From assembly GCF_000802245.2 (NCBI RefSeq), contig NZ_CP021080.1:744001-808000 (forward strand): a DNA stretch of 64,000 nucleotides, read 5' to 3'. Below the pieces are notes generated by a model. It saw only the letters and a program-made list of their open reading frames with translations, ran no database searches and was not told the origin of the DNA. This DNA is from Streptomyces pluripotens. GTDB taxonomy: Bacteria; Actinomycetota; Actinomycetes; Streptomycetales; Streptomycetaceae. The position numbers and the translations under genes were made by a program. Positions 44,846 through 53,414 of this stretch are shown in pieces. Position 1 is the first letter of the stretch. Each line of letters begins with the position of its first letter.

Positions 44846-45463
44846 TCAGTGTTCGTCGGCGAGGATGAGGTACAGCTTCTTGCGGGCGTCGTTGATGACG
44901 GACAGCGCCTTCTCACGCTGCTCCTTGCTACCGGTCTTCCAGACCTGGCCGAAGGCTTCCATCAGACCGAAACCCGCCTGGCGGATCTCACCTAGCGCCT
45001 CCCAGTCGACCCCGCGCGAAGCCTCCTCCCAAGGGGCATCCGGGCCTTCGTCGGCCGCACCACGCCCACTCTTGGTGAGCGAGAACAGCTTCTTGCCACC
45101 CTCACTCTCACTGACGATCAAGCCCTCGTCCTCCAGCAGCTGCAACGTGGGGTAGACCGAGCCGGGGCTGGGCTTCCAGGCTCCGCCGCTGCGTTCGGCG
45201 ATCTCCTGGATCATCTCGTAGCCATGCATGGGTCGGTCTTTGAGCAGGGCCAGGATCGAGGCACGCACGTCACCGCGCCGCGCCCGCCCCCTCGGCCCAC
45301 CCCGCCCCCGCGGCCCCCACGGACCTGGTCCGAAGCCGGGACCGAACCCCGGCCCGCCCGGCCCGAAGGGTCCGAAGGCCGCGCGCCGGCCGTCGAATCC
45401 GCCCGGACCCCGCCGACCAGGGCCCTCGTGCTGGTGTCCACGCTCGAATCCATGGGCACGCAT
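44846..45463 (-). CDS. PadR-family transcriptional regulator
   Basis: A 205-aa regulator. The winged helix is VRASILALLKDRPMHGYEMIQEIAERSGGAWKPSPGSVYPTLQLLEDEGLIV (about 70-120). A C-terminal helix (MEAFGQVWKTGSKEQREKALSVIND) probably dimerises. The first ~65 residues are an unusual Gly/Pro/Phe/Arg-rich low-complexity extension (repeated G-P-x-G-F-G-P). The ATG at 45463 is chosen for GGAG 10 bases upstream; the longer frame runs into the transposon junction. Element 1 inserted about 110 bp upstream of this start and may have separated the gene from its original promoter. Confidence 0.9.
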   Translation of the reverse strand: MRAHGFERGHQHEGPGRRGPGGFDGRRAAFGPFGPGGPGFGPGFGPGPWGPRGRGGPRGRARRGDVRASILALLKDRPMHGYEMIQEIAERSGGAWKPSPGSVYPTLQLLEDEGLIVSESEGGKKLFSLTKSGRGAADEGPDAPWEEASRGVDWEALGEIRQAGFGLMEAFGQVWKTGSKEQREKALSVINDARKKLYLILADEH

Positions 45464-45572
45464 CCCAATCACTCCATTCCATCGCTGATCTGCCACGTCT
45501 GCATCACGTATCGTTCGTGATGGCTCGACGATATATCGGAACGGGTCGCGTGGCAAGTGGAATCGATCATCT

Positions 45573-45592
45573 ACTAGTGACCTGTGCCAGTG
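45573..45592. repeat. Left target duplication and terminal inverted repeat of element 1
   Basis: ACTAG (45573-45577) followed by the 15-base terminal repeat. The matching right copy is at 54251-54270 in reverse order. The matching duplication and repeat define the insertion precisely. Confidence 0.9.
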
Positions 45593-45728
45593 ATCGCTGA
45601 TCAGTTGCCACCAACGGCTGATCAAGGACCTTCTGCGTCAATGAAGGGTGATCACTTGCCTGTTTGTGTCAGTGAAGGATGACCGCTGATGGTAGATGCC
45701 CCTCCGTCGAGCTGGTCCATCTGCCTCA

Positions 45729-45777
45729 TTCAGATGATCTGGTCCGCTTCGCTCGTCGTCTCAGGTCATCCGGTCCG
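45729..45777. repeat. Copy of element-2-type end repeats inside element 1
   Basis: Two 18-base units, TTCAGATGATCTGGTCCG (45729-45746) and CTCAGGTCATCCGGTCCG (45760-45777), lie 31 bp apart with a similar spacer. The same units at the same 31-bp period form the left end of element 2 (54302-54350). They are not part of element 1's own ends and lie just before the GNAT gene. Confidence 0.7.
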
Positions 45778-45831
45778 AGACGGTCGCCGCTTGCTGATCG
45801 GCAGCTCCCAGGAGCCGATAGGTTCCAGAGC

Positions 45832-46266
45832 ATGAGTGTTGAGACTGAGGTCGTTCATGAGGCGACTGATGAAGTGGTGGAGGCGTTCGCTCGTCTCCTC
45901 CCGCAGCTGTCGTCCAAGGCCAAGCCCTTGGACCATGAAGCAGTGGGGAGATTGACGGGTGCCAGTACCAACACGTTGCTGGTGGCCCGCGTCGACGGCG
46001 TGATCGTCGGAACGTTGACGCTGGTGATGTCGCCCTTGCCGTCCGGCCTGCGGGCTCACATCGAGGACGTGGTGGTCGATGCCGCCGCCCGTGGCCACGG
46101 GGTCGGCAAGGTCCTGATCGACAAAGCCCTTGGACTGGCGGCGGATGCAGGCGCTCGAACCGTCGACCTCACATCGCGCCCGTCGCGAGAGGCTGCGAAC
46201 CGCCTGTATGAGCGGGCAGGTCTTCAGCGGAGAGATTCCACTGTCTATCGAGTCACCCTGGACTGA
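45832..46266 (+). CDS. GNAT-family N-acetyltransferase
   Basis: A 144-aa acyl-CoA-dependent acetyltransferase. Motif A is DVVVDAAARGHGVGKVLIDKALGLA (about 80-104), with the RGHGVG acetyl-CoA loop; the C-terminal part SREAANRLYERAGLQRRDSTVYRVTL is canonical. The ATG at 45832 is preferred over a frame starting at 45679 that crosses the end-like repeats; a clear ribosome site is lacking (AGAGC). It is the only cargo-like gene outside the transposition module of element 1 and overlaps the tniQ stop convergently by 14 bp. The substrate, possibly an antibiotic or a protein, is unknown. Confidence 0.88.
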   Translation: MSVETEVVHEATDEVVEAFARLLPQLSSKAKPLDHEAVGRLTGASTNTLLVARVDGVIVGTLTLVMSPLPSGLRAHIEDVVVDAAARGHGVGKVLIDKALGLAADAGARTVDLTSRPSREAANRLYERAGLQRRDSTVYRVTLD

Positions 46267-47335
46267 TGCGCGGTGCCGGCCTCTGTTGAAGCCGAGCCGC
46301 CCTGCGTTGTCTGTATGCCTTCTGACGGCAGCGTTGGGAGCATGTCTTGCGCTGTGACCCGCCGCGTCCGTCGGACAGCAGGCCCGAACAGACTGGGCAG
46401 GGCAGGGCTCCGGGGGACGCCTTGCGGGTCGGGGCGAGAGCGTCAGCCCTCGCCCCGACCGTGTCGGGTGAAGCTGCAGGTTTGGACGGTGAGATCTGCT
46501 TCGGACTCGTTGGTGCTGCCGGCTGAGCGTGATGCGCTTCGGATGGATTGGTGCGCCACCGGTGAGCCTGCTGGCGGCATCGGGCTGAGCACGTGCGGCA
46601 TCGTGACTGTCCGGACCCAGGAGGCAGCGGCAGCTCGCAGACTTCGCATGTCCCTGGGGGTGTCGGTTCGCGGGGTGAGGCCAGCGGGCGAGCCGGAAGC
46701 GGCGGTGTTGTTCGCCAGCGGTATGCCGCTTGACGGCACCGTTGAGAACACGTGCGACGCCCGCTCTTGGCAGCGCTCGGTGGCAGAGGGACTTCGCAGA
46801 TCAGACAGGCCGATGATGAGTCGGCCTGTGGTCCGCAAGGTGCTTCGGGTTGCGGCGTGCGCCGCTGTTGCCGTTCGAGGTAGGCGGCTCGTCGACAGGC
46901 CGACGAGCAGAGAGGGCGACGCTGTCCGATGCGCATGACCATGACCTTTCGGCAGATCCGGCAGCGTTCCCGGCGCCACTGGCTGGCGGGGTGACGCTTG
47001 CGGTATCTCTTCTGCCGGCAGGCTCGCGAACAGGTCAGCGGCTTGACCCCGAAGCTCGCTTTGGCCTGTATGGAGGCCCCGCATTCCTCGCAGTTGACCG
47101 TGTTCAGGATCCGCCGGAGCTCGGCCGGGTCGCGGCCAGCGGCGGCAGCAACGCGGGGCCAGGCCGGACTGCCCCGGTGCATGGGCGGTTCAGCGAGGTA
47201 CTTCCGCAGGTAGGCGGGAGGAAGGCAGTTCGCCCTGGCGAGACGGGTGATGAACGAGGCGACTCCTTCTCCCTGTCGTGGACGAACCTTGAACGGAAGG
47301 CGGGCGATCTCGGTGTCCGGGGCCGACGACGTCAT
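46253..47335 (-). CDS. tniQ: TniQ/TnsD-like target selector with five zinc-finger repeats (element 1)
   Basis: 360 aa. Residues 1 to about 80 match a TniQ N-terminus (LPFKVRPRQGEGVASFITRLARANCLPPAYLRKYL). The rest is an array of five similar Cys units of the form C-x2-C...(R)-x-C-S-x2-C-R-(Q/R)-x-A-Y-x-x-R, at roughly residues 81, 131, 196, 244 and 320. Several linkers between units are Pro/Ala-rich. Each unit has four Cys able to bind zinc. TniQ/TnsD proteins choose target sites and bridge to TnsC; the finger array is probably the DNA-reading part. The ATG at 47335 overlaps the tnsC stop (ATGA). This copy is intact. Confidence 0.85.
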   Translation of the reverse strand: MTSSAPDTEIARLPFKVRPRQGEGVASFITRLARANCLPPAYLRKYLAEPPMHRGSPAWPRVAAAAGRDPAELRRILNTVNCEECGASIQAKASFGVKPLTCSRACRQKRYRKRHPASQWRRERCRICRKVMVMRIGQRRPLCSSACRRAAYLERQQRRTPQPEAPCGPQADSSSACLICEVPLPPSAAKSGRRTCSQRCRQAAYRWRTTPPLPARPLASPREPTPPGTCEVCELPLPPGSGQSRCRTCSARCRQQAHRWRTNPSEAHHAQPAAPTSPKQISPSKPAASPDTVGARADALAPTRKASPGALPCPVCSGLLSDGRGGSQRKTCSQRCRQKAYRQRRAARLQQRPAPRISPG

Positions 47336-48351
47336 CCGTCGGTGCCGGGCTGCTTGCGGCGGGAGGCGATGTCGAGGTCGACGGCCAGCAGTCCCGCTTT
47401 GTTGATCTTTTCGGTGCCGGTGAGGATGGCGTCGACGGCGGCCCCGCGGAGCTGGTGGGACAGGGTGCCGATCATGCCGCCGGTGCGGGTGTGGAGGAAC
47501 CGGTCCAGGCGGGTGAGGGTGCCGGGCTTGTGCTGGTGCAGTAGGAGGTTCGCCTCCAACTGGGCGACCAGGGCCTTCCATTCCGTGTTGTAGGGGAAGG
47601 GGTGGGTGTCCACTGCCGTGAACCGGGCGGCGATCTGGTCGCCGCGGGTTCCGGTCAGGAGGCTGCTGTCCTCGATGTCGATGCCCGCGTAGGCGAAGGT
47701 CGCCGGGATCCGCTCGGAGAAGTACTTGAGTGTGTCGGACGCGTCGGCTCCGGTGCGGGTCTGCAGCGAGATGTTGTGGATCTCGTCGACCAGGACGAGG
47801 CCGGTGCGGGCCTTCGTGCAGACACCGACCACGGCTTCGGTGAGGTCGGTGATGTTGGAGCTTCGCAGGACCGGGAGACCGAGGAACCGGGCGAACTCGG
47901 CGGCGATCATGCGGGGTGTCGCGGCGGGCGGGACGGTGATGTAGATGACCGGTATGCGCTCGTCCTGCCCGGCGTGCCGGCGACGGTCCTGGAGTTCGTG
48001 GGCCAGGCCGAGCTGAGTCAGAGCGATCGTCTTACCGGTGTTGGCCGGACCGGTGACGATCAAGCCGCGGCGTGCGCTGATGGCACCGCGGTTGAGGACG
48101 GTCAGGCGACGTCCGCAGGTGACGGTGCGGCGAACGGTGGAGGTGGCGACCACCTGGAGACGGGCATGGTGGTCGAGCCGGTCCTCGTCGTAGTCGTACT
48201 TCTCCTCTTTGCTCAGGGCGTCGTACTCGTTCTTCGTCAGCACGGTCATCGTGGTGCTGGTCGCCGACGCGACGAACTGCTGCCAGCCCGGCAGGACGGT
48301 CAGGTACTGGCCGAAGTCGTCGTGCGGGCCGCTGTCGGGCATCGTCGTCAT
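47332..48351 (-). CDS. tnsC: TnsC-like AAA+ ATPase (element 1)
   Basis: A 339-aa transposition regulator ATPase (TniB/TnsC type). Walker A is GPANTGKT (about 101-108), Walker B is GLVLVDEIHN (about 179-188), and a sensor-type YAGIDIE stretch follows. TnsC assembles on DNA, couples the target selector to the transposase and gives target immunity. ATGA overlaps join it to tnsB upstream and tniQ downstream. Intact, and clearly similar to the element 2 copy throughout the core. Confidence 0.9.
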   Translation of the reverse strand: MTTMPDSGPHDDFGQYLTVLPGWQQFVASATSTTMTVLTKNEYDALSKEEKYDYDEDRLDHHARLQVVATSTVRRTVTCGRRLTVLNRGAISARRGLIVTGPANTGKTIALTQLGLAHELQDRRRHAGQDERIPVIYITVPPAATPRMIAAEFARFLGLPVLRSSNITDLTEAVVGVCTKARTGLVLVDEIHNISLQTRTGADASDTLKYFSERIPATFAYAGIDIEDSSLLTGTRGDQIAARFTAVDTHPFPYNTEWKALVAQLEANLLLHQHKPGTLTRLDRFLHTRTGGMIGTLSHQLRGAAVDAILTGTEKINKAGLLAVDLDIASRRKQPGTDG

Positions 48352-48723
48352 GATCTCTTCCAGGGGTCCTCGAGCGGGTCGAAGAGCCCCAGCGGGATCA
48401 CCTCGGCCATGGTTTCCTCGTCCTCCGCCGGCTCGTGCGGGGCGGGTTCGTCTTGCGTGCTCGGCGGGGGCGGTGTTGTCGCCGCAGTCGGCGTGGTGGC
48501 CTTGGTGCGGGCGGCGACGCGGCGGTCCTTCTTGGCCGTTGCGGATTTCCTGCTCTTCTTCGCCGCCGACCGGGCGGGGCCGGCGTGTGCGCGGGTGAGC
48601 AGGGCAGCGACGGCCTCGGCGAGTTCTTCCTCGGTGGCCTTGGGCAGTTGGTGGCTGACGTGGTCCCAGGCCAGGTCCCCGAAGGGGACCGGAGCCCGCC
48701 TCAGGTACTTCCAGGTCGCCTGG
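48348..48723 (-). pseudogene. tnsB: tnsB 3' part of element 1, cut off by IS21
   Basis: Encodes the last ~125 residues of TnsB (ATWKYLRRAPVPFGDLAWDHVSHQLPKA...VIPLGLFDP at the end), matching the end of the element 2 TnsB. It lacks its own start because IS21 inserted at 48724. The missing 5' part is at 51695-53414. Joining the two parts across one copy of the CCTGG duplication restores an uninterrupted frame. This tail is the segment that in Tn7 contacts TnsC. Confidence 0.88.
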
Positions 48724-48820
48724 TGTCGGCGTACACGTGAACGTGCCCAGTCACGTACGGATGAACGTGCCCACTTCCTGACGTACCGAGGATTGATCGT
48801 GGGCAGTCTGCTGCCAGCCT

Positions 48821-50269
48821 GTGAAGGGTGGCGGAGGGCGGCTGACCGTGGTCTTGGACCCACAACGATGGATGGAGCTTCGACGCTTCCGCGGGCTTTT
48901 CGAGTCCGGGGCGATGAGCCTGTCGGAGATCGCGAAGGAGACCGGGCTCAACCGCCGCACGGTCCGCAAGTACCTGTCCTCTGAAGGCCCGGTTGCCCCG
49001 CCTCGACGGGCTGCGCCCGGACATGGCCGCCGGCGGAAGGTGGATGAGGTCGCGCCCCTGATCGACGCAATGTTGCGGTCGGAGATTCTGATCAAAGGAG
49101 CCGTGGTCCACGAGCGGCTGGTGGCCGAGTACGGCTTCACCGGCACCTACCAGCGGGTCAAGCTCTACATGCAGGAGGCCCGGCCTCGGATCGCGGAGGA
49201 ACTGGGCATCAGCCCGGGCGAGCTGGCCGGCCTGCACCGCAGATTCGAGGTCGTGCCCGGGGCACAGGCCCAGGTCGACTGGGGCGACGAAGGACAGATC
49301 CTCGCCCACGTCGGCATCCCGAAGGTCTACTCGTTCCACATGACCTTGTCCTACTCGCGAGATCCGTTCTGCTGCTTCACCACCAGCCAGGACCTGGCCA
49401 CCTTCTTCGACTGCCACCGGCAGGCGTTCGCCCACTTCGGCGGGGTGCCGATGTCGATCGTCTACGACCGCACCAAGACCGTCGTCCGACGCCACGTCGC
49501 ACCGGGCGAGGCCGTTCCGCTACACCCGGAAGCGGTCGGATTCGCCGGGCACTACGACTTCGACATCGACGTCCTGGCCGCCTACCGCCCCACCGGAAAA
49601 GGCCGCGTCGAACGTCAGGTCCTGATCGTCCGCGACCACGTCCTGGCCGGACGGTCCTTCTCCTCCATCGAGGAGCTGGACTCCGCTTTCAACGCCTGGG
49701 TTCCGTTGCGCCGGGCGAAGTCCCACGGCACCCACGGCGAAGTCATCGGGCACCGCGCGATCCGCGACCACATGGCCCTCAGGCCCCTGCCGGCGACACC
49801 CTACGTGGTCACCCAGCGGCACCTTCGCTACGTCGGCAAAGACTGCCTGGTCGCCTTCGACGCGAACCTCTACTCGGTCCCGGCCCGCAAAGTCCGCCCG
49901 CGCCAGCTGGTGGAAGTCAGAGCCACGAAGTCCCAGATCACGCTGCATTCCACCGTCCCCGATGCCAACGGCGACACCCTGCTGGCCATTCACCGCAGGG
50001 CTGTCGGCCGCGGGGCCTGCATCGTCGACGAGAAGCACTGGGACGGTCTTCCCGACGGCCGGAACCGGCGGACCACCACCGGTGACATCCCTCCGCAACC
50101 TCGCCATCAAGACGCACTCGGCGAGGAAACGGCAGGCTCGCTGATGGCTCTCCTGAACCGGGCCGCGGCCGTCCGCGTCGAGGTCGGCCGCAGACCCCTG
50201 TCGGTCTATGACGAACTGACCGGAACCCGTCCCTTCACCACCCACCCCACACAGGAGGAGCCCAGTTGA
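48821..50269 (+). CDS. istA: IS21 transposase IstA
   Basis: A 482-aa DDE transposase. N-terminal HTH: MSLSEIAKETGLNRRTVRKYLSSEG (about 32-56). Catalytic residues appear in AQVDWGDEG (Asp), VYDRTKT (Asp) and GKGRVERQV (Glu). The frame starts with GTG 48821; a GTG at 48848 has a better GGCGGAGGG-type ribosome site and is an alternative. istB starts within its stop codon. Appears intact. Confidence 0.92.
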   Translation: MKGGGGRLTVVLDPQRWMELRRFRGLFESGAMSLSEIAKETGLNRRTVRKYLSSEGPVAPPRRAAPGHGRRRKVDEVAPLIDAMLRSEILIKGAVVHERLVAEYGFTGTYQRVKLYMQEARPRIAEELGISPGELAGLHRRFEVVPGAQAQVDWGDEGQILAHVGIPKVYSFHMTLSYSRDPFCCFTTSQDLATFFDCHRQAFAHFGGVPMSIVYDRTKTVVRRHVAPGEAVPLHPEAVGFAGHYDFDIDVLAAYRPTGKGRVERQVLIVRDHVLAGRSFSSIEELDSAFNAWVPLRRAKSHGTHGEVIGHRAIRDHMALRPLPATPYVVTQRHLRYVGKDCLVAFDANLYSVPARKVRPRQLVEVRATKSQITLHSTVPDANGDTLLAIHRRAVGRGACIVDEKHWDGLPDGRNRRTTTGDIPPQPRHQDALGEETAGSLMALLNRAAAVRVEVGRRPLSVYDELTGTRPFTTHPTQEEPS

Positions 50270-51033
50270 GCGAGCTGGTCAGCACTCGAATCCGCACCAC
50301 GGCCGCCAAGCTCGGCCTGCCCCACCTGGCCGAGAGCCTGAACCAGTACGCCGGCAGGGCGGACGAGGCCAAGATGGGCTACCTCGACTTCCTCGATCTG
50401 GTCCTGGCCGAGGAACTCGCCATTCGTGACGACCGGCGCTTCCGCCAGGGCCTGCGGCTGTCCAAGCTCCCGCACCACAAGACGCTCGACGAGTACGACT
50501 TCTCCTTCCAGCCCGAACTCGATCCCCGGAAGATCAAAGACTTGGCCACCCTCGCGTTCGTCGAGGCCAAGGCCAACGCGGCCCTGCTGGGACCGCCCGG
50601 GGTCGGCAAGACCCACATCGCCGTCGCGCTCTCGGTTGCCGCGTGCCGGGCCGGCTTCTCGGTCTACTTCACGACCCTCGACGACATGGTCCGCCAGCTC
50701 AAGGCCGCCGAGGCGGCCGGACGCCTCAACAGCAAGCTCCGTACTTACCTCCGGCCCGGAGTTCTCGTTGTCGATGAGGTCGGCTACCAGCCCCTCGAAC
50801 GCGCTGAGGCGAACCTGGTCTTCCAGGTGATCTCGAAGCGCTACGAGAAGGGCTCGATCATCCTGACCTCGAACAAGACCTTCAGCGAATGGGGACAGGT
50901 GTTCGGTGACGAAGTCCTGGCCACGGCCATCCTGGACCGGCTCCTGCACCACTGCGACGTCGTCTCCATCAATGGCCCCAGCTACCGGCTCAAGAACCGT
51001 CTCGCAGCCATCGAGCGCGAGACCGCAGCCTAG
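50266..51033 (+). CDS. istB: IS21 helper ATPase IstB
   Basis: A 255-aa DnaC-like AAA+ helper. Walker A is LGPPGVGKTHIA (about 106-117) and Walker B is VLVVDEVGY (about 165-173). The start codon is TTG at 50266, overlapping the istA stop (TTGA). IstB remodels target DNA and activates IstA. Length and motifs are complete. Confidence 0.93.
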   Translation: MSELVSTRIRTTAAKLGLPHLAESLNQYAGRADEAKMGYLDFLDLVLAEELAIRDDRRFRQGLRLSKLPHHKTLDEYDFSFQPELDPRKIKDLATLAFVEAKANAALLGPPGVGKTHIAVALSVAACRAGFSVYFTTLDDMVRQLKAAEAAGRLNSKLRTYLRPGVLVVDEVGYQPLERAEANLVFQVISKRYEKGSIILTSNKTFSEWGQVFGDEVLATAILDRLLHHCDVVSINGPSYRLKNRLAAIERETAA

Positions 51034-51111
51034 ACCACTACCTCCGGATCTGACCCTTGCTTGCACACCCCTGCCCCTCTGCTGCCGCCCGCCGGGCGGC
51101 AGGATGGGCGG

Positions 51112-51606
51112 ATGGCAATGAGCGAGACGGAACTGCTGGCCCTTCTGCGCGAACTCGACGACCCCGAACGGCTGGAACAACCGCAGCACTACGACCGCGC
51201 CGCGACCGGCCTCGCGTTCGGCGGGCTGGTCCGCCGGCTTGAAGCGGACTTCGGAGCCCCGTGCGAGTCCGAGCGGGACGCCCAGGACTCCAGTGAGTAC
51301 GGGCGCATCCACGTGCCCGCGGACGCGACGATCTGCGGAACACGGATCGTGGTCTGCGTGAGCAAGTTCGGCTCCCTCGCCGAGGTATGCGCCGACAATC
51401 CGGGGGCCTTCCTCGGCACGGACGAAGCCCGTGAAGAGGGCGCGCTGGATCCCGCCGACCTCGCGACAGTGGAGCAGGCCCTGACCGAACTCGGCTACGT
51501 AAGCGTCCCCGAAGAACTACTGGAGAGCGACTACGAGGGCCCCAGCGCGCTGGAACACTTCGCAGCGCGGCCCACGTGGTGGACGCGGTTCTTCGGCAGC
51601 ATGTGA
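51112..51606 (+). CDS. Passenger hypothetical protein inside IS21
   Basis: A 164-aa acidic protein located between istB and the right inverted repeat, so it moves with the IS. Start ATG 51112 (or 51118). Segments: ELDDPERLEQPQHYDRAATGLAFGGLVRRLEADFGAPC, YGRIHVPADATICGTRIVVCVSKFGSLAEV and a C-terminal TWWTRFFGSM. The overall look recalls small cytosolic actinomycete proteins of immunity or SUKH-like type, but I do not recognise the family. There is no membrane segment or nuclease motif. Confidence 0.75.
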   Translation: MAMSETELLALLRELDDPERLEQPQHYDRAATGLAFGGLVRRLEADFGAPCESERDAQDSSEYGRIHVPADATICGTRIVVCVSKFGSLAEVCADNPGAFLGTDEAREEGALDPADLATVEQALTELGYVSVPEELLESDYEGPSALEHFAARPTWWTRFFGSM

Positions 51607-51694
51607 TCCGCTCACCGAGCCGAGCGAACAGCCCGTCATCTCGCTGGGCACGTTCATCCGTACTTCACTGAGCACATTCTCGAGTACGCCGACA

Positions 51695-53414
51695 CCTGGA
51701 CCCATTCACCGTCGCCGCGGTGATTGCGTACCCAGACGCGGGAGACGTCGTAGGGGTCGCGGTGGACCTCCCAGAGCCCGCGTTTGGCGGTGATGCCCGA
51801 GTCGCGGCGTCGCATCGGACCGAGTTCGGGGGCGTCGTAGGTGCGGTTGTTGATCCGGATGCCGTAAGAGTTGACGGCCCGCCAGGCCGCGGGCAGGAGT
51901 TCGATGTAGTCCTGGCCGCTGAGCGCGACCGGGACGTAGCCGCAGGCCTCCACCAGGGTGGCGTACTTCTGGTTGGGGGTGAACAGGCGTCCCGGGTGGT
52001 CGGGATCACGCAGCCCCTCGTGCGGCCGGTTCTGCCACTTCGCGACGATCCACTCGTCCAGCAGTTCCTGGAGTTCAGGCAGTGACCACAGGTTCTCCTC
52101 CTCCGGGTGCCGGCCGCGATGATCGGTGTTGCGGCCGGTGTAACCGGGGAGGAACTGGGCGAACATCGTCGCGACGGAGCCCAGCATCTTCTCGATGTGC
52201 CCCTTCTCGAAGGGCGAGCCCTTGTGCGTGGGCTGGAAGTCGATCTCCAGGAACCGGCAGGAAGCCCGGAAGTTGTGCGAGACGAACACCTTGCCGTGAT
52301 CGCAGACGATCATCTCCGGGACGATCACCGGCTTGGCCGCGGCGTGCTCGAGGCGTTCGTCGATGGTCAGCAGGCGGCGGTGCGGCAGCACCGAGCGCGA
52401 CATCTTCAGCGCGTCGATCCAGCCCGGCCGCATCAGCTCCGGCGTGACGGTGCGGGCCAGCAGCACGCTGGCGTCGACCGACTTGGTCGTGGGCCTGAGC
52501 ACCGCTGCGGTCAGCGTCCTGGACGCGACATCGATCATGCCGGTCAGTTCGACCTTGCCGACCACTCCGTCGTCGAGGCGGACCATGACGTCCAGCGGGG
52601 TGGAGTCGATCTGCATGACCTCGCCCGGAGCCGACACCGTCAGCTCTCCGAACGGGGCGGCAGCCCCGTGGGCTGTCGACCTGCGGGTGACCGCCGACCC
52701 GGTCGTGTGCGTGCCCGCCGCCAGCCTGTCCAGCAGGCGGTAGAGCGTTCGCCTCGACGGCAGTTCGGCCAGGTCCCCGCCGTTCTCCCGGATGATCTCC
52801 CCGGTCCTCCAGATCAGGTAGGACCCGTTGCGTGTCGAGGTCTCGACGCCCTCTTTGATCGCCTGCCGCATCGCCGCGACGACGGCGTCCGGTGCATCAC
52901 CGAACTCCTTGCGCTTGCGGACCGAACGGTGGTCCACGAGCCTGGCCAGCCCGACTAGACCGTCCTCCGTGTAGCGGCGTCGCCGCAGCCCTACCGCCCC
53001 GGACTTGATCTCGTGGCCGAGGGCCGCGAGTTCGGCAGCCTTGGTCTTCTGGCGTGAGGTGACCGACGTGCCCGGTCCGTAACCCGGCCGCGGCGGTGTT
53101 CCGGGTTCGACGCCGGGCGGCAGCCCGTGCAGGACCTCAAGGATGTGCTCTTCCCACCAAAGTGCCCGCTTCATCACGTCGGGAGCGAAGGTCTCCAGCA
53201 AGCCGGACTGGGGCAGTGGCATGCGTTCGGGCTGGAACAGGATCTCGAAGTCCGCCGTCTCGAACAGGCCGATCAAAGCGACCACTCGGTGCGGTGTCTC
53301 GGCATCCTCCAGTACCGCCGCCTGCGCGGTGACCTCGAGAACCCCCCTGACCTGGCCCTCGAACCGGACCCGCTGGCCGACCGCCAAGGCCGGCGGCCGC
53401 TTCAGGCTGCCCAT
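51695..53414 (-). pseudogene. tnsB: tnsB 5' part of element 1 (catalytic part), interrupted by IS21
   Basis: Encodes about 573 residues of TnsB, containing the Mu/TniA-type DDE core: MQIDSTPLDVMV (first Asp), VCDHGKVFV (second Asp) and FEKGHIEKML (Glu), preceded by HTH-rich DNA-binding regions. Translation would run a few codons into IS21 and stop at 51654. The ATG at 53414 has an excellent GGAGGGAAG site and overlaps the tnsA end by 13 bp. The catalytic residues are intact; what is lost is the TnsC-contacting C-terminus at 48348-48723. Confidence 0.9.

Larger units (their letters stand above)
48724..51694 (+). mobile_element. IS21-family element inserted in tnsB, with passenger gene
   Basis: 2,971 bp, flanked by the 5-bp duplication CCTGG (48719-48723 and 51695-51699). 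The ends are imperfect inverted repeats starting TGTCGGCGTAC; inner copies of GTACGGATGAACGTGCCCA recur at both ends (48755-48773 and 51644-51662), giving the multi-repeat ends typical of IS21. It carries istA, istB overlapping by 4 bases, and a third gene after istB that is not part of normal IS21 structure. Confidence 0.92.

Noticed and set aside
45600..45830. CRISPR-like appearance of repeated TGATC-containing units at the left end of element 1
   Set aside because: The repeats are short, irregular and explained as transposase-binding sites; no spacers of constant length and no cas genes.
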